A stretch of 64,000 nucleotides of DNA from Dromaius novaehollandiae (lineage: Eukaryota > Chordata > Aves > Casuariiformes > Dromaiidae). Of the stretch, positions 12,916-25,428 are shown in pieces. The notes under the pieces are model-generated. The model was not told the DNA's origin. It saw nothing but the letters and a program-made list of their open reading frames with translations, and ran no database searches. The stretch covers positions 91,637,820 to 91,701,819 of the forward strand of contig NC_088099.1 in the NCBI RefSeq assembly GCF_036370855.1. Direction: 5' to 3'. The position numbers and the translations under genes were made by a program. Position 1 is the first letter of the stretch. Every line of letters starts with the position of its first letter.

Positions 12916-15900
12916 GTACCATGTGATGGAACCAGTGAAGAAATTGAAAGCAAATTAGAAGTCTGCATACAGGTATCTAATTCAGCAAACAGTTAAGCTG
13001 ATGTCGAACTTCGGAGTTTTGTTGAATTGCAATAGTCTTGATATATAGCCAAGGGCTGAGCTAAGGCTGTAGGAGCAGCAAATTCACTGTAGCTGAAAAC
13101 GACATTCCTTACATTTCCAAAAGCAAAGAAAATCAGAAAGAACAATGTCAAAAGACAGAAACTCTTGATATTTAAACGTACATCTCAAGAAAATAAAATC
13201 CTAGCACCTAGCTTAATTTACATCCCTCCACTTGCCAGACAGCCCAGTGCCAAACACTATTATAGTTTGATTTAGTAATTCTTTCCTACAGATAATTCTC
13301 TCTGGTAAGAATTTGACTTGGAGGTATTTGGTCTTCCTCTTGCTCCAGAAGTCACTCTGCTTTTCTCTTGTATTGCCAGTGGCTATACCAAGAATAGCCC
13401 TGTGACTGACACAGGCTCCGAAGCACTTGGAAAATAATATCATCTGTTTGAAACTCTGCACTTCTGGAGAACTTTAGAAATAAAAATGTCTTTGTTTTCT
13501 TTTGTTTCCTTATTGTATGGAAGAAAACAACTTGAAATATCATCTGAGAGAAGGAAAAATACCAAATCAAGCAAGAAAAGCTGTAAATATTATTCAAAGC
13601 TTTCATTTGGTTTCTGTGCTACATTTAATGATTGTAATACTGTACAACTGGAAGAGACTGGAACAGATCTTCTGTCTTGATATGAACATTTCACATAACT
13701 TTGAATTTCCTCTTCATGTGTCCATAGGGAGCTTAGCAGTTGGAATTTGGGGGTTACTTTGATAAGTTACCGTATTAAGTAATGGGGTTACCTTAGTTGA
13801 GTGCTGTGAGTTTTCAAATACTCACTTCATTTTATCTACTGCAAATGTTGCTACATAACTTAGCAACTCCTAGGCTGGTAATGCTTGCCGTCAGAGTGTA
13901 TAGTATGAGAGGGTAGCACTGCATACATTTCACAGTACTTTACAGCTACTAAAACTATTTTTACAAGTACTTTTCTCAAGCAATGTGGTGCAGTGACTCC
14001 ACAAAGTCAATTTATGTCATCAGAAAACTAAAAGAGCTACCAAAACATATATATGCAAACATATGTGATAAGAACCGAGATAATATATGTCATCTGAAAT
14101 AATATTTTCAGGTAGCAAAATTGTGCAAACCAACATAGTTCTCTGGAGTTCTTTGAAACTAAAATAATTTACATGAACCATAGACTTGGCCCATCTTATG
14201 ACAAATGTGGTTCTCAGGGTATCATATCCCTTTTCTAAAGCTGTGTATTTTGAGATCAGTTGCTATAGAAGTTTCTATATCTTTAAATACTAATTAAACC
14301 ACTTGTATTATAATAAATTAATAGCCAGCAGAGTTTAGTAGAGTGATGTCTTTTTTACACATATTTTAAAACTATTTTTTTATTTCATTTTTGAGTTATG
14401 GGGAGTTTTTAACCTTTCGTCTTTTAATTTAGGTCATTTTCAGACAAGCAAAGACAAATGTTACCTTCAAAATGTGTAGTTCTGTTTTGAACTGGAGACT
14501 ATTGCAGCATTTCTGAAACTGTTTGAAAATGTCCAGGCCTGTCTCCTCTTTATTGTTGCTAAAAATGTCTGCTGAATTTGAAAGTAGGTTGAGCTCTCTG
14601 GAAACTCTTCCTTTTTTTTATTAGTTTTCAGCTAGGCTCTAGCTTTGACAGCCACTAAGATACTTCCTGAAAATGTTCCCTTTGCTCTTCCTAGATTTAT
14701 CTCTAGCAGGTACCCTTCCTGCACAGATCCTGCACAGAAGGTGACTGGTCCTCTCTCGAGCTCCTCTCCCCAACTCTTGGACCCAAAGGTACTATCAAAG
14801 GCAAAACTCTCTATACCATGCCAGTTTTTCGTAGTTTGCTTATCTTTAAACCCTACAGTTGGAGTCCATCGTAGGGAGGTGGCTGGACCTGGAAGCTGAA
14901 GCATATGTCCTTTCCAGCTGGCAGACAACAACTAAAATTAGTCTAAGGACATATTATCTTTCATAGAATGGGCCCTGATCTAGTGGGTGTCCTAAGCAAT
15001 ACTGGATGGCTCACTGGGGTTTCTCTCAGAGCCCAGGAATGAGACAGAGATCTGTCTCTCTCATAGCTCCTAGGATCCACTAGACCTGTGGTTAAACCTC
15101 AAAGCCTATTCCCCTGGCTAGCTCTACTATGAACAAGTGAATAGCAAATGACAGACACTGCAGGACTTATTTCCTTCTCCTGTGTTCCTTCCCATGAGTA
15201 GCAAGAGTGAGGTGGGCACAGCTGAAGCCATTATTATACAGAACAACTTCTTCGTGATTTATCTATTTTCATTATTATTAAAGAAAGCAGGAAAAATAAT
15301 AAAAGTAAAAATAGAAAAGCTCATGACATGAAGGCTTGTTGACTGCAGGTTACTATTTTGAATATTGAACCCACTGGGTGTCAGGTGTGTCCTTCTCATA
15401 TTAAATATTAAAGGCCTCATATTACAATTTTTGCTTGATAGGAAAGGGGACGAGGGTCACCCTTTCCAAACAGCCTGGTTCTGAGTGGTTAATACACATG
15501 TAGCTGACCACCATGATTTGCCTTCAAAGGAATTTGATCTTCAGACAGCTCTCTGCCTATCTAAGAACTCAGACCCTTCCAAGGTATCCCAAAATAATAA
15601 AATTAGTCCCCATCCTGGATCTAGAGGGCATTTTTTACTTTTTTATTCCCAAGTGCCTTGATCCCCGAGTTAAAGAAGAAAGTCTTTTTTGTTGTTGCTG
15701 TTGTAGATATTTAATGATACGAAAATATGAATGTATCAGAAAGGCTTGATTGTGTATAAATTCTTTGGAGAAAATGTTTGTTGACATCAACAGGATTTTT
15801 TGCTTGAGTAAGGTCCACAGGATTTGGTCTGATAGGTGTCTTGAGGTTTTCTGCCTGAGTTGTGTTGTGATGACAACTATGGTGACAGCAATAGCGGATC

Positions 15901-16190
15901 AGACTTTTTTTCCCTTGGGCCTGTAAACCCAGCTAACACATGGGCATAGTGGAAAGCCCACTTCTTACCCTCGGCAGGTACTTTTACATATGCAAAATGA
16001 AATTCCAGTTGCGTTTAAGCACACAAATTAGCCTCTCATGTGTCCGTTTGTGAACACGCCCCAGGATCATCTAATGTTCCCTGAACTTAGATTTTTACTG
16101 CATTCCAGAGAAAGTAGCATCTTAAAAGGAAAACAAAGAGACCTTTTGTTGACTTTGCTCTTCTTATATGTGTTCTAAGAAAACTGAAGA
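12916..16190. other. Non-coding stretch without recognisable genes
   Basis: There are short random frames only, including overlapping frames on both strands at 14,632-14,931 with no recognisable protein. A repeat relic at 15,779-15,832 is listed separately. Confidence 0.5.
15779..15832 (+). repeat. Relic of a dispersed sauropsid-type repeat
   Basis: The string contains 'gacatcaacaggatttt', then 'gcttgagtaagg', then 'acaggatttgg'. From memory this matches a phrase common in reptile and bird genomes: 'gacttcaatgggattttg', 'cctgagtaagg' and 'caggatttggcc'. Related wording occurs at 41.1-41.4 kb and 46.3 kb in this window. The family name is not known to me. Confidence 0.4.
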
Positions 16191-16194
16191 CACA

Positions 16195-16440
16195 TTTCAT
16201 TTATGAGAAGCTACTTCAATTACCTTAGCAATCAACTTAGAGGCACCTCAACAGTAACATATTGCCTTTGTCATTTTTCATACATTTCTATATTTTATAT
16301 GCTGCACTGATACGGAGCATTTCTTGAAGAGTTTTCTTTTGAATGACTAAATAGTTGAACCGACTGTCACTTGAAAATGCTTTGGAACTTTATGAACATA
16401 ATTTAATTGTAAATATTCATTTTACAGTGGAGCTGTTTTA
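16195..16440. promoter_or_regulatory. Candidate conserved non-coding element
   Basis: This is a low-complexity-free AT-rich block with several factor-like cores: 'caattaccttagcaatc', 'cctttgtcatttttcat', and 'taatttaattgtaaat' near the end. No frame is open. It is listed because its texture resembles vertebrate enhancers. No conservation evidence is available. Confidence 0.2.
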
Positions 16441-17522
16441 GTATCAGAGTTCAAGAAAGAGTGCCATGAAGATCCTTAGCTACAATAATCTATAATTTGT
16501 GGAGTTTATTTAGTAAAGCACTCAGTCACAGATGGCAAATTTTAGTCAGAATTAATAAACATATAAGTATGTTGATTTGCAGTATTATTTTATCTTGTTT
16601 GCCTCTGCTGTGTATACATAAAATCTTTGAAATCCTTAGGCCTTATCACTGTTTCTTAGAAAAAACACAGTCATGGCACAAAATTGATTTTCTCTCTCTC
16701 TTTGTCTGCTGGGATCTCAGTGTATTTCTAAGCAATATGCAAATAAATGCTTTCCTGCTTCACTTGTCCCCTTCCCTGGAGACAGGAATAGTATGCCAGG
16801 AGACCGGAAAACTTACTGTGTTTAATTTGTTGCCCCCTGACCTGTGAGGTGAGCACAGCTCTGATACGTCCTTGAGAACTATGTTAAGCAAGAATGTGCT
16901 CTGGCACAACACATTTCAAACTGTTGTCTAAATTTAATTTCAAGGAGACACATGGGTTTGTTCCTGCAGGGTACTGTGAAGCTAGAGTCTTGCTTTCCAC
17001 AATGAGACTTAGCAGCTCTGCCTCCCTCTGGGCTCCAAACATCTCTCAACTAGCTGAGATGAATGATCGTGTCCACCTCGCCGTACAGATGGCTGAGTGC
17101 AAGGCCCAAGACAGTAACTGGGGCCATCAGCTTTCTCCATTGCGAGCTTCCTCTTTTCATTAGGTTTGAGATAGTGACTGAAATTTATTAGCCTAAACTG
17201 GACTGGGATTGAAATTTACGGTGATATATAGAACAAACACTGAGTCAGAGAAAAGGGATGAAAAATTGAAATAATAAAGTTGTATTGGTAGCTTGTTGAG
17301 GTAATTGAAGTGCCTTGTTATGTTGTATTGTGATGGGTTCAAAGAAAATATAGGTGCAATTTGTCTAGATCATGCTTATAGCTCACTACAAAATAGATTC
17401 CTCTATTCTAGTGTTAAGAGCATGTTCAATTTTTGGCTGTCAGAGCGGATAGTGAAGGGGTGAGATGAAAATAAAACTTCTCCTTATTAACGTATTTGGC
17501 ATTGTTTGCACTACACTGCTTA

Positions 17523-17568
17523 CACATTCTTCAAAATACCTGCTGCACGTTCTTCAAAATACCTAGTG
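17523..17568 (+). repeat. Two-copy 23-bp tandem duplication
   Basis: A unit of the form 'cac(a/g)ttcttcaaaatacc' plus five bases occurs twice head to tail, at 17,523-17,545 and 17,546-17,568. The copies differ at only a few positions, mainly in the last five bases. It looks like a simple slippage-type duplication. Confidence 0.85.
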
Positions 17569-20557
17569 GGATTTCTTCAGCATAGTCCAACGTGCCCATT
17601 TTTGTTCCCCTGGGGATCTTTTGTGCTCTGATCCCTACTCAGCGAAACTTTACCAGCTCAGGGGCAGAATTTAGCTCCAGGTGCATGGAGGGACACTTGC
17701 ATGCTTCACCGAGATGTGTCCAAACTACAAGAACATCCACCCTGAGCCAGGCAGGGTTTGCATGCGGCTCCGTTTAGGAGATGCCCAGGCTCCTCAGCTC
17801 TGTGTCTGAGCAGAATCAAAGGCCGAAGGCAGCACACGTGAAAAACAGGGAAGGAGCACAGTTAATGAGATCTCCCTAAACCACAAAAAATCACTTTGAA
17901 GTTACTTTCTAGATTTCAAGAGGGAAAAGACATTACATTTCTCTAAAAATGAGGCTGATTTCCTGAAGCTGTTGCTCAAGCCAAGCTCCCACTGAAAATC
18001 CGTAAGTCTCACCTGAAGCAGGACAAGAAACTGAGAACCCTATCTGGCTTACTTCTCATTTATTTCCTATTTAGTCCCAAAGTCCACTCAGAAAGCATGG
18101 CCTCCAAACCATACACTGCAACAGGAGTTATCTCAAGGAAGAGGCAAATACAAAATCAGCAGACCAGCTGCTAACTCCTTCTTTCATCTGTGGAGACAAG
18201 AAGCAGGAATGACAGGGCATACCTATGGCAGGTCCAAGGGATGTAACAGCTTTCTAGCTGCTAAAATCCTGTGGCTGAAGATCGCTTTGCAGAAACTCCT
18301 CCAGCACCCATAGGCTGCAATTTGATTACCTCATGTGGTCAGTAGGATTCTGCCTAAGTATACTCCCAATACAGTAGTGAAAACATGTCAGACACTATTA
18401 ATATTGTAGGGGAGTAGCAGGTTCCCAGATAGGTATTTTATAGTTACATAAGTAGTAGTATTGTAACAGTCACGGTGATCTAACACTGTAAGAGAAGCAA
18501 AGTTTGCGAGGAGAAAGAACATCTTTTATTAGGCCAGCTTTAGTATCTGGGAAGAAAACAAATCAGTTTTTGCTCTGAGAAGGGCTTGTGGGCCTGGTTC
18601 ATCTTTCCAATCAAACCAGCTGGTCTTATAAAAATATTACCTGTGTCTACAAAACATTCCTTGCAAATATATGTGACCTGAATCAATAAATAGATTAGAT
18701 CTTCTTTGCACCATGGATAAGAACATCATAATTCACTGCCAGAAAGGTTATGGCAGTCGTGACATGTAGGCTGCACACAAGATATCTTCAAATATAAATA
18801 ATATTACCTGCATTTTGAAAAAAATACTTTTTTGGTGGGGAAAAGGTCATTTTCTTACTATGAATGGAACCTGTAATGTGTTTGTGCAATAGAATTCCTC
18901 TTTCTCTGGTACTATAGTATTTCTTTCCTTCATTCTCCATAATGCCCTTCATTCTTTGCTTTGTGTTAAGGATATGTATTGACTTTGTAGAATCACTGTA
19001 GCAAGTTGTAAATGATGTATTCAAGGAAAAATCACCACCCAGTTCCCATAGAGAGGACATGAACAGTGCTGGGCAATCAGAGTTAAGCTGCATTTTGTAT
19101 TGTGATATTCAGTGCAATCATGAAACGCAGCCCAAGTGCAGATGCCGCTGACTTAAATTCTGACAATGGAAGACTGTTTCTTTTAATATTCATACTGTGA
19201 GATGTGAGCTCTTTTTCTTTCATTACTTTTATTCTTTTCCCATTACCCCCTGTCATCAGGCATGGGGAGGAGACAAGCTTTCACTACCTACAGTTCTCTC
19301 ACTGCAGACAAGGATGTAGCCAGCAGTTTGCCAATTGCATGTATGCTGGCCAACATGCTACCTGTGTTTTGTCCATAGTAGACCCATCCTGTCCTGTAGT
19401 AGATGTACCATGGCAAACAATGCAATCCTTTTACCAGAGTGGTGCAGTTAGAGATATTCGTAAGTGTTTTATTAAGTGGCTGGAAGAACAGGAAAGCTGC
19501 TCATCAGCATTTCATAAGAAATGTTGCTTGAGAAAAGTTTTTAAAACTAAATAAAACAGTAATAATAAAGTGTAAATATGGCTTTTAAAAATTCTGCATG
19601 CCAGATGATAAATATAAGCAAACTGAAGTACCGGAAAGGGCAGGTGCTGTTCAGGGAGAGGAGTTTCACCTGTGCACAGAAGGCCAGGACAAGACCAAGG
19701 TGCCATGGCAATTCCTTGGCAGCTTGCCTCTGAGACCTTCAGGAGAGACCAGGCCTGAGGCCCCTTCTGCTTGGGGTAACATTTTCTGATGTGGGTAGGA
19801 CTCTCTGAAATTTCGGCTGCTATCTCGAAGCCAAAAAAACAATAAGGCCCAGACTGGCTTTAAGCTGACTCCTCTCGTTGCGTTTTCCTGCCACCGCTGT
19901 GGAGTTTTAAAGCCTCAGAGTGAAGGAAAAGCTAATGCATCTGTCAGTGGGAGAAACGGCAGTGTTTTTCTCAGTGGTTCCAGACATATGGGGGTAGCAG
20001 ATTACTCTCCTGAAGATACTGGTGGAACACAGCATGGTGATGATCTTTTCTCAAAAGGCAGAAAGAGAGGACAATGTTCAGTTCAGTGTCTTTCCTAAAG
20101 ACACTGATTCAGAAAGAAGTTGAATCCTGCAGCCCTCCAAAGAGAGATGGTAGACTAAAATCATAAGCTGAATATTAGATTTAAGGAGAGGTGTAAGAGA
20201 CAAACAAAGGCTTTGTTTTACAGAGCAGGAGACAGTCCAAAATAAGGCTGTGCTGCCAAATGGCCAGTAAATGTGAATATATGTTTGAATAAGGCTGTCT
20301 TTAACTAAGATAGAAGGCAACTAGGAAGAAAGCCTTGTAGGACTTGCCCTACTTACAGTGAGCAATGTAAAAGGCAACCCACTGCATGAAGTGGCTGAGT
20401 AATGCAAAACAAGGAGAAAAGCACAGCAAAGATGCACATTTCTGAGGGAGGAAACCTTCAGAAAGAAGATCTTGCTCGACAGCGTTGAACATGGTTAACC
20501 CTTTAAAAAGGATGAAAATTAGACTCTGAGCTAGGTTCTGAGCTGCGGCTGGGGAGT

Positions 20558-20590
20558 AATCACATTGAAGAAATCAATCACATTGAAGAA
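20558..20590 (+). repeat. Two-copy 18-bp tandem duplication
   Basis: The 15-mer 'aatcacattgaagaa' is repeated exactly with an 18-base period. The second copy runs into 'aggg'. It is a short recent duplication with no sign of function. Confidence 0.85.
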
Positions 20591-22346
20591 AGGGAGAGTG
20601 GAGGCAAAAAGGCATGTAATGGAGCAGTGAGTGACTCAGGGCCTGCTGAATGAGTAGATACCTGCATATACGTGTGTCTTTGCTTCCACTATGTGGTTGT
20701 CATTTCAAGTTCTCCACTGGATTTTGTGTGCAAACAGACGTTTTAAATGGACTGTGTAGGGTTCAGGAGTTTCAGTACTGCGGTATGTGACATTTTGTAT
20801 TTCCTCGGATAGAAGTGGTACTGGTATTCTCGCCTGTGGACATGACAGCTTGAAAGCTATTCCTATTACTGGTTTAGTGGCATCTTATGAAGGTGGATGT
20901 GGTTTTATGACCATGTATCTTCCTTTCACCATTCTTGTTTTATATGTGTTGTCTTTATAGGTCACTTCTTCAGCTATGTGTAGTTTTGGTTTATTACTTT
21001 GGAACCTTCTCGCTTTTGGGTGATGGTCTCATTTTATCATTTGAGATAAAGCATTCTTTTTAGTGAGTATTTGCCTTCTCCCTTTCTCAAAAAGATTCTG
21101 TAGCACCTTTAAAAATTTGTTGTTTTTTGAAAAGTCATGATTTATTGCACAATAAAAATCAATACAACTTAGGTCATGATTAATTTCAAAAGAAAATTAA
21201 TAGTTAAATGAAAATCAAGTATTTGAAAAAAGTAATGAAAGTACTTAATTCCTCCAGTACTTATCGATGCAAATATCCAGTTCTTGGGTTTCTAAGGAAT
21301 GGGCAATTCACGTTAGCCACCTGTAAAGTGATACTGCAGCACAGCCCTCTTTTACCAAATACAAAAACTTTTTTGCTGGAGAAATCACAAACAGAGCTGG
21401 ATAAAGTGAAGCAAAGGTATAAGTTAGACACATAAAAGCTGTTATAAGACATGAAATGACAACACAAAAGTTGAAAACGGTCAGTTTTGAGCTTTCTCCT
21501 CTATTGTTTCTTCCGCTCTGTCATTCAGATAACTTGTAGCTCATTCCTGCTTCAGTCCTGCAAGACAGAAAAGTATATGAGCAGATAAGCAATATCCATA
21601 TATAATGCCATTTCTTCCAAGTTTTCATTGTAGGAGAATGTGTAAATAGCTTGCAGCATACAAAATTCTCTTGTTCAAACAGTGATAGCAAAATAATGTT
21701 TCTTTCATCTCTCCCAAAGCCTCTAAATTTTAAAACTACTCAGAATACTGCATTTTTTAGTATTTTTTACTCTGTTCTGCATTATGTGTAGTACGGCAGC
21801 AGGGAGACCATCAAGTATTGGAGAGAAAGATCCAGTCCTTTCATGTAAGCACATTTAATCATAGCTGTACTTAACAAAATGCTCTATTTTCAAGAATTGA
21901 TTTTTATAGTTCATGTAAGATTGGAGAGTTGGGTTTTTTAATTTAAAATTGCCATTGTATTTTAGATTTTGTTGGAGGAAGAAGTTGAGATATAGCTACA
22001 CTCACCTGTTCTGTACATTATGTGTGCATTTTGTGTGTGAATATTTGAAACCTCTTCTCCTGAAAAAGCCTGATGGTTGAAATCATGCAGATAATCTCGA
22101 GACAGGTGAGCTGACAGACATGCTCTCTGCAATGTACTCTCAACTCTGATTTCAGTAGCACATGGGAGCACTCTTTAGTTGGCATGATTCAGACCTGTAT
22201 TAGTCGGTAGCATGAGACATTCAGTGAAAATGTAAGTTCCTCCTCTTATTTTACTGTACATCACACAACACTCTTAAAAAAGATAGTCACAGGCACATTA
22301 CTGAAATGTGCTCCTATGAAAGAAGACAACGTGCAAGGCCAAAATT

Positions 22347-22423
22347 GTATGCAGTAGTATGCATACCATATCTGTTGTATGCATAAGTATGCAGCCATAT
22401 CTGTTTTAGTTTTAGTTTTAGTT
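22347..22423 (+). repeat. Imperfect tandem duplication followed by (TTTAG)n-like run
   Basis: Units at 22,347-22,376 and 22,377-22,405 share 'gtatgca', 'agtatgca' and 'ccatatctgtt'. They are followed directly by about three copies of 'ttttag'. It is a locally unstable, short satellite-like patch. Confidence 0.75.
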
Positions 22424-22599
22424 GGATATCAAATTCTGCTGTATACGTGAAATTGAGGGGCTCATGTATTAAATGTGTGTTATTTTTTCCAGTGCTCACA
22501 CTGTATATTTTAGAATTCTCTTGGGTTTTCTGTGTCCTATAAATATGAGTACTGCATTATGCACCATATATTAATCCTAAATTATAACCTTAAACAACA

Positions 22600-22810
22600 G
22601 ATAGTATCTGCATTTATTTGCACGGTGCCGTTGCATATAGCATAATCAAAGGATGTTCTACAAAGAATGCAGCCCCCATTCCATTAAAGCTGTCATACAT
22701 ATTTTAATCTGATTTTTTTTTTCCCTTGCTGCAGTCCAATTTGGGAAAAAAATGAACAAACTCACAGACTGCATTCAAACTGAGATCCAAACTTTTCAAA
22801 GAAGTGGCAT
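22600..22810. promoter_or_regulatory. Candidate conserved non-coding element
   Basis: The block includes 'cacggtgccgttgcatata', 'cattccattaaagctg' and a pyrimidine tract ending 'cccttgctgcag', an excellent splice acceptor at 22,722-22,734. No donor follows within a plausible exon length, so I treat it as non-coding, possibly regulatory. Confidence 0.2.
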
Positions 22811-23439
22811 CTGTTTAGTATTTTTAATTACAATCAGACGTTTTCTTAATACACTGTACTGAAATAGAGAAATAGAGGTATGTGTGCGTATACTCTTCAA
22901 GATATAAGCATGGTGTTGCGAGTAAAACCTATGCTGAAAAAAATTACACGTTAATTCAATAACAACCTTGATTCTAGCAAGAGGTCATTGCCCTTTTAAT
23001 CCAAGTCTCAACAGTAACGGTGTACTGATAACTTTCTGGAGCATTATTAAACGTACTCTGTCCTAATACTGAGGTACGGAGTGGTGTGTTTTGCCTTATT
23101 ATTAGAAGCATACTGAGTCCCAGAGGCTGACAGACAATGTTGACAAGAGAGCCATTTCTGCCTCCTTGGACTGTTACACTAAAAATGCTCAATCAGCCGG
23201 AGGGGCCCAAAGATGAACATGCAATGGGGGAAACCGGGAGAACATAATATTGTTTCCCAACATATCAACATATACATTCACCATAGCCGTAATTCATCAT
23301 TTGTTTTGGGCACTATGCCAGCATCCAAACTTCCAGTGACTACTACCAAGAGATTTGAATGCCCTTTTTATTTTTTTCCCTCTTTCTTTTGTAATGCTGA
23401 AATGATGATGTTAGGATCAATATGAAAAATGCATGGCCA

Positions 23440-23770
23440 GAAAACTAGCCAGGGTGACCTTTGCTCCGTAAATAATTGTCAGTGCAAATCTGGAGGAAAA
23501 AAAAATCTAGACTGTATAATCTGAATCTTCATCTCAAGATTTAATTGCTAAGGGACTGGCAGTTTCCCAAGGAATTGATAATGAGATTTAGAGTCTCCCA
23601 CTGCCAGTCATTCATTTGCACAGAGACTGCCGGGACACAACTGTGCCCTGAGCTTCGCAGAGTTCCCAAGATTTACCCGATTTAACTGTGACTGGAAATG
23701 GGCACTGTGCTGCTAGCGACAAGAAGTTATTGCCACAGGGAGCTATTACGGAGGTAATAACCTTCTAGTA
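23440..23770. promoter_or_regulatory. Candidate promoter-proximal conserved element
   Basis: This lies about 0.5-0.8 kb upstream of the CpG island. It carries several factor-like cores, such as 'gtaaataattgtcagtg', 'tgataatgagattta', 'ctgccagtcattcat' and 'tattacggaggtaataac', the last a near-palindrome. The base composition is balanced and CpGs appear, unlike flanking sequence. No open frame of note is present. The regulatory role is inferred from position and texture only. Confidence 0.3.
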
Positions 23771-24464
23771 CCCAAGTGGACAAGTTTCTGTATCTCTCTT
23801 TCACCCATACATACCGTGAAAGTTGGCACAAGTTTGTTACCTCCCTACACTCTCTGCAGAAAGAGGAAGGCTAGCACAAGAGCAGAGTAAGAAATGTCCC
23901 CTCTCCTCGCTACTTCAGGCCAAAATTAAAGACAACTGGTAGGCAGTGGTGCCTGGTCCTGGTGCTGCCTCTACTGTTGCTGTTCTGCGGGGAGGGAGTA
24001 CTTCAGTGGCGTCTTTTATGAACACTAAAATCATCTTTAAAAGTGGATTTAAACCCCCTTTATTATTTGGTTGTTTCTCCAAAGCATTACACAAAGCCTC
24101 CAGGAGACTATACTGTTTACTCTCGTAAAAGTAGCTCTGACATTAGTCTGGGAACGTTCACTAACTGGAACGGACCCTCCTAAAGAAAAACAGCTTTCCT
24201 CCTCTTCTTTTCTCTTTTTTCTCTTTTCTTTTTAATAAAGCAAAGCCTCTTTCCTCCAGTACCACTTTTAGCCTAGCTCCGCAGCCCACTTCCTCCGGGC
24301 CCCGCGCCTCACCTATGCGCTGCCCCCTTACACCCCCCCGGGACCCAAAAGCCGCGGCAGCCCGGCGGCACTGCGCTGCCCTCGCCGGGGCAGCCGCCGG
24401 GCCGCGCTCCCTCCCGCGGGGCTGCGCGCAGCGCCCGCGCAGGCAGGCGCGCAGCGCCGCGGCA

Positions 24465-24519
24465 CCAATCGCCGGGCGCAGTGCGCTCGGGCAGCATTAG
24501 CCCCTCTCAATATTCATGA
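24465..24519 (+). promoter_or_regulatory. Core promoter elements: CCAAT box and TATA-like/ATTCATGA motif
   Basis: A CCAAT pentamer lies at 24,465-24,469 within GC-rich sequence. About 40 bases later the otherwise GC-rich island is broken by the AT-rich 'tcaatattcatgag' (24,507-24,520), which could act as a weak TATA element or a POU-type site. Together they would place initiation near 24,535-24,560 on the plus strand. This is inferred; there is no transcript evidence. Confidence 0.5.
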
Positions 24520-24539
24520 GCAGCGGAGCGGCTAGCGGC

Positions 24540-24851
24540 GGCGGCGGCGGGCAGCACCCACTTCCAGCGGGGCAGCTGCAAGCAGCGGGGCGCTGCCGGG
24601 CTCGCTCCGCCGCCCCCAGCGCAGCGCCGCGCAGCGCAGCGGGGCCGGGGCACCGCCAGCACCGCGCCCTGCCCGTCGCGGGGCCCCGCGCAGCCCCGCG
24701 CGGCGGCGCCGCCGCCGCCGCCGCCCCCGACAGCAGACCCAGCAGCGAGCCGCGGCGCGGCCGCCCGGCTTGGTTCGGCTCGAGGCACCGCCGGCGCGGA
24801 GGGGAGTCCTGGCGCGGGGAGGCAGCCCGGGAGCTCCTGCCACAGAGCAAG
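24540..24851 (+). other. Candidate first exon, mostly 5' UTR, of an unidentified gene
   Basis: This GC-rich segment downstream of the promoter elements ends in 'gagcaag|gtaacg' at 24,851/24,852, a good splice donor. The start is approximate because the transcription start cannot be seen. A frame opened by an ATG at 24,516 stays open across it and reaches the donor in phase 0. Its product is only Gly, Ala, Arg, Pro and Ser low complexity, the ATG lacks a good Kozak context, and it may lie upstream of the true start. I therefore read the exon as untranslated leader. (GCC/GGC)n runs at 24,535-24,551 and 24,702-24,727 are typical of such leaders. The gene body would lie downstream, probably outside the window. 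Confidence 0.55.
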
Positions 24852-24879
24852 GTAACGCCTTCTAACCTGCGCGACTTCT

Positions 24880-25006
24880 TCTTTCTCCTTGCTTTTTATT
24901 TTTTCTTTTCTCTTTTATATTGCCTTTTTCTTTCTTTTTTCCCCCTCCTCTTTCGATTCTTTTTTTCTTTTCCTTCTTATTTTTTTTCCCCCCGGCTCCC
25001 TCGCTT
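24880..25006 (+). repeat. T-rich polypyrimidine tract splitting the CpG island
   Basis: About 125 bases are almost entirely pyrimidine on the plus strand (runs of T broken by C, with 'ccccctcctcttt'). This gives strong strand asymmetry directly after the first-exon donor and between two CpG-dense blocks. It may be simple sequence. Such tracts just downstream of promoters are also compatible with R-loop or nucleosome-free structure. Confidence 0.7.
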
Positions 25007-25410
25007 CCTGGCTGCGACCGGAGGATGAGTGGGGGACAGACAGACCGACCCCGCACGGGGCTGCTCGGGAGTTTGCCCGGGACAGCTCGCCCCCCTGCAG
25101 GTGCAGTGCGCCGGGCCGGGCCGGGGGGGGCTGCCGCCGCGGCGGTGCGGTCGCCGTCGGGGCCCGAGGGAGAAGGAGGCGCCCGGGGCACGGAGCGGCT
25201 CCCTTCAACTTTCGCGGGGCGGGGGGCGGCGGGGGACGGAAGGGGTCTGCGGCGCGGTGTGGTGGGGCGCAAGGCCCGGGGCGAGCCGCCGGGGGGGGGG
25301 TGCAGAAAAGGGGAGACCCGCTAGAAACAGGTGCGTGTGTTCGGGCTGCAGCGCAGCAGAAGACTGCAAACTGCCGCCTGCTCCCGTGCCCTCTCCCCTC
25401 ACCGCGTCGG

Positions 25411-25428
25411 CCCCCCCCCCCCCCCCCC
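25411..25428 (+). repeat. Homopolymer C run (18 nt)
   Basis: Eighteen consecutive C lie inside the second CpG-dense block. The length is likely to vary between individuals and is prone to sequencing error. On the minus strand it is a G run with quadruplex potential. Confidence 0.85.

Larger units (their letters stand above)
16441..22595. other. Non-coding stretch without recognisable genes
   Basis: The frame at 19,204-19,554 (116 codons, plus) is the longest. It is Cys-rich in its second half but matches nothing I recognise, and is probably chance. Short tandem duplications at 17,523-17,568, 20,558-20,590 and 22,347-22,405 are listed separately. Confidence 0.5.

Noticed and set aside
22722..22800. 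Exon after the strong acceptor 'cccttgctgcag'
   Set aside because: No donor within a plausible distance and no recognisable coding sequence. It also lies upstream of the only clear promoter.
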